NCBI GenBank assembly: GCA_028622995.1
Contig: JAJQJQ010000003.1
Span: 496,001-560,000 of the forward strand
DNA length: 64,000 bases
DNA from: Panagrolaimus kolymaensis
Lineage: Eukaryota > Nematoda > Chromadorea > Rhabditida > Panagrolaimidae
Reading direction: 5' to 3'
In this document: positions 12,701 through 22,497 of the stretch, in pieces
Layout: every line of letters begins with the position of its first letter
How positions within the stretch are numbered: the first letter of the stretch is position 1
Program-made: the position numbers and the translations under genes
The notes under the pieces: generated by a model
Told to the model about the DNA's origin: nothing
The model's database searches: none
The model's input: only the letters and a program-made list of their open reading frames with translations

Positions 12701-13548
12701 TTATTTTTCTTCATCTGTCATGGTTGCAGGAGTTGATCGACCAAATCGTAGCATAATATCTTGATCAGCTGGACTGGGGCGATTTCGACTAAATCTAAAA
12801 AAAAAAAGGGATAAATACATGTTTTTGGTTGTTAGTGGAATGAATGCCTACCTGCTATAAGCCATATCATCCATTGCACGTTTACCAAATCTAATATGAG
12901 GAGCTGACATCATTGCAGAAGTGGCACGTTTACCAAAACGAATTAGAGGAGCTCCGTTATAGAGCTCACGTTTGCCAAATCGGATTAAAGGCCCATCATA
13001 AGGTGAACGTTTGCCGAAACGAATCAAAGGGGCTCCGTTATAAGGCTCACGCTTTCCAAATCGAATTAAAGGCCCATCATAAGGTGAACGTTTGCCGAAA
13101 CGAATTAATGGAGCTCCATCATATGGCATTCTTTTACCAAACCGAATTAAAGGTGCACCGTCCAAAGGTGATCGTTTACCGAAGCGAATTAAAGGATCCA
13201 TTTGCATAGCCTAAAAATTTGTTCATTAAACATGTTCCAAAATAAATATAACCAACATCTCGAATTTCCCGTTCCATATTAACTGCGCGTTTACCAAATC
13301 TTATCAATGGATTATCTAATCGAGATCTTTTTTCTGATTCACCAACAAAATCTCTAATTGATCGTAAAGGATCTCTTTTATCATCTAAAAAAAATAGTTA
13401 GCTTATAATTTATTTAAAAAAATTCCAAATACTTACATTCTTCTTCAATCATTCGAATTTCTGATGAATCAAACGCCGAACAAGATATTGATAACATCAA
13501 ACATAAAAATGCAACAATATTTAGCGTAGAAGCTTTAGTTAAACCCAT
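12701..13548 (-). CDS. flp-13: FLP-13-type FMRFamide-like peptide precursor
   Basis: Four exons: 13548-13437, 13384-13257, 13210-12852, 12794-12701, giving 230 aa. A signal peptide (about residues 1-25) precedes ten RFG peptide units. One NPLIRFGKR is in exon 2. Eight units ending IRFGKR are in exon 3: seven PLIRFG and one APHIRFG. A final MLRFGR with a single basic cleavage residue is in exon 4. The Gly before KR is the amide donor, so mature peptides would end in RFamide. APLIRFamide is the signature of nematode FLP-13, which in C. elegans acts in sleep and motor inhibition; that function is inferred here. A 27-codon pair of units (SPYDG-PLIRFG-KR plus E-YNG-APLIRFG-KR) is duplicated in tandem with near-identical DNA (period 81 nt), showing recent homogenisation. 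AATAAA overlaps the stop. Confidence 0.93.
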
Positions 13549-14707
13549 GGCTTTTTAGAATTATAAAATTAATAAAACTTTATTAATGAAAAAATAATAA
13601 AGACAACAAGTGAATTGAAAACTTGTTGTTGCTCAACGAAAAAAGAATGCCAGCTAAAATGAGCGGCTCTCACTGTTTTAACCCTAAAAAATAAAATATA
13701 GCTGTAAAAAATATTTATTTTTAAATTTATATACACGCGCATGCATGGGTCACTTAAGTAAATGCCCGGAAGGATATTTACACATATAAATAATACACAC
13801 ACGTTTTTTTAAATACAAATAAGAACTTTGAAGAAAAAAAATAGAAGCGTTACTAAAGAAAATCGTAGGCTTGATAACCCTTAGGCAATGTCCATTCATT
13901 ACAACGACAACGACAACCTACTTCCAGAAATGAATCTTTTTAACTTTATATTATTTATTTATTTTCTTTCAAAAGCATTTTTTACCTCCTTCTTTTTTCT
14001 TTTATTCTTATTCTTTCCAATTTGTACGTGTATGACATTTTAACTAATTTTCTTAAAAAGAATCTTCTTCGTCTTTTTCGAAATTTGATCATGAAAACGC
14101 AAAGAAAAAAAGAAGGCGAAAAGGAATGGAATCTCAAAACCAAAGTGCGTCAAAGATCCATCATTGTTTGTTCTATAATTTGAAAAATGAAATTTTGTCA
14201 TTTTTTGGTTTTATTGTGAAATAATGGCAATGTCAAGCTCTTTTTGACGTTCTTTCAAGAATAAAAATTAAGCGGGGACAACGATTGTAAGAAAATGGGC
14301 TCAATTTCACTGATTGGAAGAAGTCAGCCATTGAGTGAGGCAGGCTGAAGGCGGTGGTGTGGCATGCCCACATTCTTCATTTCCGTAATATTATCCACTT
14401 AGTTTTATTTTTTAATTTTGGTATATTGAATTTTTGCAAAATGGAAAAACGTCAATGAATCAAAAAATATTTTTTTGTTGGGTAACGAAGGAAATTTTTT
14501 TTATAACATCACGAACATCAGAAAAAATAAGTACAAGCAAAAAAAAGATATAAAAAATTAAAAAATAAAATTAAACTTTTTTTAAAAACAAAAGACGTAG
14601 TTTTTTTTTGGCAAAAAAGTTTTTCAGATGTATTTCGGTTTTATTTTTGGCGTTACTATGTTAAGACACGCAAGGTGAAATAATTTGATATGTCATAAAA
14701 AATGAGG
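13549..14707. other. Upstream region of flp-13
   Basis: A+T-rich, between the 5' end of flp-13 and the 3' end of the 7TM receptor gene on the same strand. It should contain the neuronal promoter of flp-13. No ORF is convincing. Confidence 0.5.
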
Positions 14708-16143
14708 TCATTGTTCTCCGACGCTTCGACTCAAAGTTTTAGATACCATTGGTCGATAAGCATTGGAATCCTTATTCTTGTGCCAATCTCGATGGAGCCA
14801 ATATACGAATAACTAAAATTATCAAATTAGTTATTTAATTTTTTTGAGCGAAAAAAACTTACAGATTTCAGAGGATATTGAGACAAAAAGATTAAGTAAA
14901 ATAATCCATCCGCGTATAAATATGCTGGATACATTCTTAAACTTAAGATCTCCGAAATTATATTCAACAAATAATACGGTAGATTAAGTAATCCCTGGAT
15001 GGTGGCAATATAGAAACAAACACGGATGTTTCGTTTACGGCGTAAAAGTGTAGCCTAAAAAGAGGGAATTTTTACTTTATTTACATTTCCTCGTCTTTTC
15101 ATTTTTAAAATTTACCTTAATACTTTCTTCAGATTGAATTTTAAATGAAGAACATGCTCTAACATTAGCATTATTTTTACACATTCGTTCAGTTGTAACT
15201 ACCATAAATCTATCAAAGAAAAAAAGCAACCAAAGGTTAAAAAAATAAAGAAAGCTAAAAGGTAAAAAACTCACTTTTTACTGTCATGAGTGCTAAGAAT
15301 AACAGAAAAGTCAACTAAAATTGTTATGCAAAAGGGTAAAAAATATGTAATTAAAATTTCGGTCATTTGAATATAAAAAATTCCATTGTCACTGAAAAGT
15401 GATAAAAAAAATAGCTTTAGAAAATCTTGAAAAACTATAAACAAAAAAAAATGTTACTTGATGATATCAGTATCTGGTCCACAAAAACTCGCTGTTTGAC
15501 CATTAATATTTACTTTAACTTCTTTGAATAAAAATAACAACCACGACTATAAAAGTTGGATTTTAAAATGTACAAATAAAAATGGGTTACGATAGGCAGA
15601 CTTACTTCAGAAATAAAAGATAAAGCTGCTGAGAGTAATAAAAGCTTTTTAGTGCTATTTACAATTGACCATATTCCTGTTGGCATTACTCGATACATCG
15701 GATAAAAAACATAAACATATCTTTGAGTGTACATGCAAACCCATAACCAATTTGAATGGCACGCGGTTGCATTGGCTAAATAAGCAGTGTATTTGCAAAT
15801 TAAATCTCCTGAAAACAAAATTAAAAAAGTTTAGTTTAAAACTTTAGTCCAATAAAGTTTTCTTACCTTTCATAAATGGAAAAACTACAAAAATCACATT
15901 AAGTATAATTGTAGCCAACATAACCAAATCCAAAATAATTATAGTTGTTAAAAATACAAAATATTGAGATTTACGATATTTATAAAACATTTGATAAATA
16001 GTATGACAAAGGACGGGAAAAGTTGAAGTTGATATTAAAATTATTGCCCAATAAATCATATTTGATACATCAACCCAAGCATAAAAGCTGTCATCTGTTG
16101 TTCTATATGATATTGCTGACGATTGATTATTAGCATTATTCAT
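14708..16143 (-). CDS. Orphan rhodopsin-like 7TM receptor
   Basis: Seven exons: 16143-15867, 15808-15606, 15546-15458, 15391-15275, 15209-15116, 15054-14863, 14812-14708, giving 358 aa. Hydropathy read by eye gives seven membrane spans. The first two lie in exon 1 (from MIYWAIILISTS and from VFLTTIIILDLVML). The third is near WLWVCMYTQRY, the fourth near KLLLLSAALSFIS, the fifth near ILITYFLPFCITILV, the sixth near VCFYIATIQGLL, and the seventh near LFYLIFLSQYPLK. QRY replaces the usual DRY at the end of TM3 and QYPLKS replaces NPxxY in TM7, so it is a divergent nematode chemoreceptor or peptide receptor. It probably couples to G protein at a neuronal membrane. I do not recognise an exact orthologue. 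It lies directly upstream of flp-13 on the same strand. Confidence 0.75.
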
Positions 16144-16772
16144 CTAAAAGTTAAATTTTTTAACTCATGTAAATCTAAGAGAAAAAGCAAGGCTCGAAAA
16201 ATAAAGAAAACGAAATAAAATTAATAAAAAAGGACTTGTAAAAATTAAATTTTTTATGTATGTGCTTTAATTTAAGTATTATAAATAAGTTTTATTAACT
16301 TTAATAGTATCAAAAAATTCCAAAAAGTTTATAATTTTATTAAAAAATTAATAATTTTCTTGAAAATTATAAAAAATTAGCAATACTAAACTAGCATAAC
16401 TTCCTTAAAATTTTTACATTGCATCATCAGATTCAAGAATATTTGAATGGAATTTTTAGTGAAAAAGATCTATGGGTTTAAACTGTAATTAAAATTTTAT
16501 TTCGTACAAGCCTCTTTCATTACGGAACACTATTTTCCATAAAGTTTTAATTATCAAAACACGCCATTACATCGCACCAAAGCTTCTTCTTACTAAAGCC
16601 AAAAAAACTATTTCCCACTCATTTTTTTCTTATTTTGTTGTTAAATCCATCAACAACATGGATAACGAGAAAAAAATCCTTAAAAAGTAATTACAAAAAC
16701 ATCAGACTTTCGTCTTTTTTTTCGCCTTAGTAAGTTAGTTCGTTGAGTCATAAAAAAATGCCCTCATAACTT
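16144..16772. other. Intergenic spacer
   Basis: Between the 7TM receptor start and the truncated FLYWCH-like gene. I searched the minus strand here for the missing last exon of that gene and found no open frame resembling its paralogue. Confidence 0.5.
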
Positions 16773-18412
16773 TCATATATGATAAATCAGAACCATACCT
16801 AAATCTTGGAAATATTCAAAAAAGTATTGATTTAATGCTCGTTGGATAGTAGCGGCCTGATCAATATTTCCGGTGAACAAAAGTGAAAAGCATTTGAATC
16901 CTGAATCATCGAATGCTTGGTTTGAAAAAGTTTCAGATGGTTTACAATTTGACCCAAAACTTCGAATTTTCATATTGTTCCAAAGGTTGTATGCTTGTTG
17001 AGAAAATGAAATGTTCAGCTTTTCACAAATGGCCTTTAGCTGAGTGGATGAAGGATATTTGAAACCTTGAAGCTCATCACCACCTTCATCATCGCTAAAA
17101 ATTTAAACTTTTAAATTAAAAAAAAATTAAAGAACTTTTATTTTACTTTTGATTATCAATAGGAAGTAAATTAAGTGAAATGGAAGTAGACAACTGTGCT
17201 GGCGTTCTGAAATTGCATAAAATTGCATAAATTTTTTGTTTTGTTGTTAGCTTACTGTTGAGTTTCATTATCTTCCGGTTCAACAATTTCTTCACCAAAA
17301 ATATTTTCAGGTTGTTCTTCTGTTTCATTATGTTCACCACCACCTTCTTCGAAGTCAACGTTTCCATCGCCAGTATCTTCAGAAGGTTCAATAAATTTTC
17401 GCTTTTTTAAAACAACAGGAGCATTGATAACAACTATGGATGGCTTTTTTCTTATGGCTTTCTGTTTATCCATAACTTCTTGAGAAGTTTCAGGTTTACA
17501 AAAATGATTACAATGAACATAAACATTTTCTTCAATAATATATGCTTGAAAATTGCATTTAGAGTTTAGGCAAGTCCATGTTGCTTGTTGAGAAAGGCAA
17601 TATTGAAAGACCAGATCCTTATTGTTTTCGTCCTGAACAATAAGTCTAGAATTTTCTTTGCCTGCTGCATTTTTGCCATATTCATATTTCGTAAACTTGA
17701 TATATCTTTTGCTGTTGACACTAAAATTAAAAATAATACATACTCATTTAAATTATCTCCTTAAACTCACATTTCATTAAGCCAAACAATATCATTGAAA
17801 TTAAGTTCTTGATTAGCAGAACATTTTTTAACTAACATTTGAATTTTGATACTATCTTGCCAATCTTGAATCAGACAATAAGGATCTGGGTAACATGTGT
17901 GTTGTAATGGAATATACAAAATATTATTGACATTTTTACAATAATTTTTTTGTGAATGAATAGTTTCGTAGCAGTCATGGCAATACCATGAGTTGTTTAA
18001 TTTGACATAAACCCGAACCAAATCAGGACTTTCAAATATGAATAAACGTTCATTTTCTTTTCCAGCTGCATTGAGACCATATTCATGTTTGATGAATTCA
18101 TCCAATGGCTTGTAATTGGCTGGATTAAAAGTAATATCAAGTAAATTAGGAAGTAAACTATTTTGAGTTCTTCCTCTCTTTTTTCCTTTGCCTTTCTTTT
18201 TTGTATTTGTTTTTTTGATGATTACTCGACCCACTGAAGCATTTTCTTTATTGGAGTCCATTTGTAAATCCAAAGCCTGGTCAAGATTTGCTTCAGGTTC
18301 ATCACTAAAATAATAAACGTTATTCAAAATTTCATTGTTTATTTACTAACTTTAATTCAGCTTTGGGATTAATCAAGTTGGTCTCGGGAACTTCAATATC
18401 ATAGCTTTCCAT
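16773..18412 (-). CDS. FLYWCH-like / OTU-like protein, shortened copy
   Basis: Five exons: 18412-18351, 18304-17771, 17720-17256, 17206-17147, 17094-16773, giving 480 aa. Two FLYWCH-like zinc modules are visible, each with the order GKEN-R-L, then W-x-C-x2-C or WTCLNSKC, then H-x-C. They lie at about residues 95-185 (SWYCHDC, LQHTC) and 205-290 (ATWTCLNSKC, CNHFC). A basic KKGKGKKRG stretch at about residue 50 could be a nuclear signal. The last exon contains the start of an OTU-like domain (DSGFKCFSLLFTG), but translation runs through a conserved GTATGG donor at 16798 and stops 8 codons later, so the second half present in the tandem paralogue is absent. It may be a truncated gene, or a last exon may be undetected. 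An SL-acceptor-like AG lies 4 nt before the ATG. Confidence 0.65.
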
Positions 18413-18420
18413 TATTCTTG
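18413..18420 (-). promoter_or_regulatory. Candidate SL trans-splice acceptor
   Basis: On the minus strand ATTTCAAG ends 4 nt before the ATG at 18412 with no upstream exon visible. The paralogue at 21488 has the same arrangement (TTTTTTTTAG then AATT then ATG). This is what a spliced-leader addition site looks like in nematodes. Confidence 0.4.
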
Positions 18421-19235
18421 AAATTGTAAAAAGTTTACAAAAAATAAAAATGCTAAAAGGAGAAAGTGCAAAATTTTTATAAAGCAGGAAAACGCGTATT
18501 TTTCTTCTCGACAATAATATATGTCCTGCAAAAAATTAAATGATGATTTTTATTCAACAATTTAAACTAAATAATTTAGAAAAGGATCTTATTTTTGTAG
18601 AAAACTAAATCGATTGGTAAAAATAATCGTTAATATAAAATCATCTTAAAAAAGAAATAATACTTGTGGAGAGAAAAAATGTCGTTTAAAAACAAAAAAA
18701 ACAAAAATAAAATAAACAAAATTGGCGTGCAGTGATGATATGGGTAAAAAAGCTATAAAAAAAATTGAAAGAGAAGAAAGACAACCACAGAGAAAAACTT
18801 AATGACCCATACAAAATATTTCTATGAAATACAATCGCAAATGGTGATAGAAATAATTTTTGTTGTTATTTTCTGAAGAAAAAAAACTTGACCTGGTTTT
18901 CACTTTTTTTCTCTTTAAAAGCGGGAAAGCCAAAGTTTGAATACATGAAACTCTTTCAAAAAATCTTTTAAAAAATTAAAAAGGCGGCATTTATTAATTT
19001 TGTAAACACCATTTTTAAAATGTGGAGTCAATGTGAGATTTTTTTTCTTTGTTTTAAGTATGTCGAATATCTTTTCGATATTTCATTGCATTGTGTTTTT
19101 AGATTTTAAAAAAATGATAAAATTTCGCACAATTATATTTCATAATTAACGAAACAAAAGATTTTTAACAAAAAATACAGTAAAAAATCAAATTTAAATA
19201 AACAGAATTATAAACAAAAATGATGCATTAGAGTA
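18421..19235. other. Spacer between tandem paralogues
   Basis: About 0.8 kb of A+T-rich DNA between the two FLYWCH-like genes on the same strand. Nothing else was recognised. Confidence 0.5.
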
Positions 19236-21488
19236 TTAAAGTTTGCATTTTTTCTCCAATTGCAAAACAACTCGAATGCTTTTTTCAACTTTTTCCAACA
19301 TAATGGTGGGACTATGTTTTGTTTCTTCAAGCTTTCCAAAAGTTTTCCATTCATTATTTTCATAAATTCTGAGATCGCAAGAAAGCCATCTGGAAATTAG
19401 ATGGAAATGAATTGGAGTTAAATAAGGTGAAAAAATTGTGTCTCGAATGATTGAATCATCATGTTTCATATTCATAAAATTTATTCCATCAAATGTGCCT
19501 GCAAATTTTAATATTAGAATATGAATTCAAAAAATGCCAAGCTAATACCCATGAATTTAAAATAATCAAAAAAATGTTTATTCAATGCTTGCTTAATGGT
19601 TGCGGCGTTATCTTTACTGCCAGTGAATAAAAGTGAAAAACATTGGAATCCTGAATCCTCCGAAGTTTCGATTTCATAAATTTTTGATGGTTTAAGGTGA
19701 AGTCCAATATTTTTTATTTCAATATTACACCAAAATTTATATGCTTCATGACAATAGCCGATTTCGAGCTTATCGCAAATAGTTTCTAATTCGGTGGAAG
19801 ATGGATATTTGAAAGCTCTTTGAAAAATATTATTGGTATCACTAAAAATTCAAATTAAAAATGTCGTGAAAAAGAAAAAACTAACTTTTGATTAACATCG
19901 TAAGGCGGTAAGGAGATTGGCGCAGATGAAGCTGAGGGCGTGTTTCTGGAAATACAATAATTTACTTTTTATTTAATTTTTATTTGTATAAACTTACTTT
20001 TTAGTTTCAATATTTTCTGATTCGACTGCTCTTTTCTTTTTAGTTGGTGGTGTCAATTCAGTAGAGGAAGAGGATAATTTTTCACGCTGCTTTTTAATGA
20101 TTATATTCTTCTGTTCATCTTTAGCAGTTTGGTAAGCTATTGGATTACAATAATGTTTATGGGAAACATAAACATTCTCATTTATGATAAAAGCTCTAGT
20201 TGTGCATTTAAAGCTTAAGCAACTCCACCTTCCATTTGATAAACTATATCGTTTAACAAAATTTTGGTCATCTTCAAAAACGATCATCCTGGAGTTTTCT
20301 TTTCCTGAAGTGTTTTGTCCATATTCGAAATTACTAAATTTTCAAAAATCTTGGGTGATTTGACTAAAATCAAAAATTAAATTACAAATTTTGAGGAAAA
20401 ATAGAAACTTGCTTTTCATCAAATAAATCAGTATTATCATCATCGTCTATCGGTTGTAAAAAATCTGCGGAAAAGTAAGAATCATCATTCTCAGATAACT
20501 CGCTAGAAATTTAATTTTTTCATATATGATTACTATAATATTAAACTTACACTGTTTTATCATTTTTCTGATTATACTTGTTCGCCATTTGTTGCATTTT
20601 AATAGCAATTTGCTTTTCTTTAATTGGTGAATATGGTACAGGATTACAAATGTGTGCCAATGGAATATAAATGACATTGTTAATTGTTTTGCAATAATTT
20701 TTTCTTTGTGGAAAACATCCAAGGCAATACCAACCTTTTGAAGGGCAACCGTATTCACGAATGAGTTCAGGCGTTTGAATTTCTTCAAATACAAAAAAAC
20801 GCCCATTTTTCTTGCCACATTGACTGTATCCATATTCAAATTTGCAATCATTCAATGGTTTGTAACCTTCGGGTGTCGCAACTTCCGCTATTGGAGCGTC
20901 TAAAAACAATCTTTTTGAATTTCATGAAATTTTTTTGACTAACAGTCAGAAACACGGCAGACTGTAATTAAGTTTAAAAAAACTAGGCAAACGAACCTGG
21001 TATATATGAATTTTCAATGAGAGGTGGTTGAAGCTTATTGGAAGTACTATGAAGATTTTTTTCTTTAATTTTCTTTTGCTTTTCCATAGCTTCCCCAGAA
21101 GACAATGGACGACAAAAATGGTGGATGGGTACTGATAGTTTTAAATCTTTGAAATAACATGAATTAAAATGGTTCATATCAGAGCATCCAATACAATACC
21201 AATCTGATTTGTTGGTTTCATATTCACGAACTAAATCTTTGTTATTTTCTTCTTCTACGATTAATAAAGAATCTGGCGAACCATCGCTGTTAAAACCCAT
21301 TTGAAATTTTACAACTTCACGAAATTTTGTGTCCCATTTATTATTGCTAAATCACCGAAAATTATTATTACTATTAATATATTTTAAATAACAAACTTAG
21401 TTTCTTCATTATGTTGAATTAAGCTACTCCTGTTTTTATTTTGAGCAGAAAATTTACCGATATAAATAACTTCATCATCACCTTCCAT
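19236..21488 (-). CDS. FLYWCH-like triple module with OTU-like C-terminus
   Basis: Eight exons: 21488-21397, 21346-20997, 20899-20551, 20502-20413, 20333-19998, 19945-19886, 19841-19549, 19498-19236, giving 610 aa. Three FLYWCH-like modules carry WYCIGC/HHFC, WYCLGC/AHIC and WSCLSFKC/HKHYC. The C-terminal 180 residues resemble an OTU cysteine-protease fold: SEDSGFQCFSLLFTGS aligns with the D-G-N-C-F...TGS start, and LRIYENNEWKTFG with the late I-x-x-Y...W strand. At the final strand, where OTU enzymes have the catalytic His, KSIRVVLQL lacks it, so it is probably inactive. The frame requires a GC donor at 20412-20411 (AAAA then GCAAGT) and an acceptor at 20334 that skips an in-frame TGA. The role is unknown; DNA binding is inferred from the zinc modules. 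It is a tandem paralogue of the gene at 16773-18412. Confidence 0.72.
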
Positions 21489-21500
21489 AATTCTAAAAAA
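21489..21500 (-). promoter_or_regulatory. Candidate SL trans-splice acceptor
   Basis: Minus strand reads TTTTTTTTAG (AG at 21494-21493), AATT, then the ATG at 21488. A perfect acceptor with no donor-bearing upstream exon suggests spliced-leader addition. Confidence 0.45.
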
Positions 21501-22497
21501 AAGTAAGGAAAAAATTGAAAGTCACGAAAATTTAAAAACTCAAACAAACAAAATAAAACAAAAAAAATTTTTCGACAAAAAAAGATTCTAATGGCCGGAA
21601 AAAAAGTAAAGGTTACATATTTTTTCCCATTAACTTAACTGCATTTTTAAACATCGCTTATTTGAATAGTCAAAAATGAAGATGCGCAAAAATTTAAATG
21701 CCAACAACTTTTTGTTTTTTGTTTTCTTAACAAAAAAAATAAAAAAAATGAGTAAATCAAAACTATGTTCCAAATAAGTAACATAGAAAAGCAAAATAAA
21801 TGAAACTAAAATTGTCACGATGAGAACCATTCGAGCAATAAGCAAAAGAATGTATTTGTAATGGCAATAACGCGAAAGAAAAGAAAGAAGCAGCTCTCAT
21901 AAACATCGGAAAAAAAGAAAAACAACAAATAAAAAAAACCAAGCAAAAGATCGTTTTTTTTTGTAAAGTATCAACTTGAAGTGCTTTTTTAGTATTACCG
22001 TATTTCATATTCAGGAAAAACGTATGAGGAAAATAAAAGAATGAAAAACAATTTGGAAGCAATAGATTAAGATCCTATTAAATAATTGTAAGCCGAATTG
22101 TTTTTGAATTACGATATGAGATTTTTAATTTTAAAATCCAAGTTTTTTTAATTCTCTTTTTTTTTGGCCTGCTTTTTGATTATCACGGTTTGACGTTTCT
22201 GGCTTCAATAATAATTTTAAGATAACTTTTCTTTTTAAATGTGTTTTCTTGTATAAATTATTTTGAAAGAAAATGTTTAAAAAAATTGCAGCTTTTTATT
22301 TTCTTTGAATACAAGCAAGACATAAACCATGATCCAAAAAACCATGAATGGAAACAATTTTACAATGATACAATTTAAAAAAAAGGTAAATTACACCGGC
22401 AGAAAACATGAAAAAGACGAAAATAAAAAGGGCAATTGCAACCCAGAGAAAAGCAAAAAAAATAATTAATAACATTATTAAATTAAAGAAAAAATAA
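21501..22497. other. Intergenic, no gene seen
   Basis: A+T-rich, with runs of A and T. It holds the 3' flank of the doublecortin kinase gene and the upstream region of the FLYWCH-like gene. Confidence 0.5.

Noticed and set aside
12913..13209. Plus-strand ORF with repeated KAHHKVNVCRNE words
   Set aside because: It is the antisense shadow of the flp-13 repeat array.
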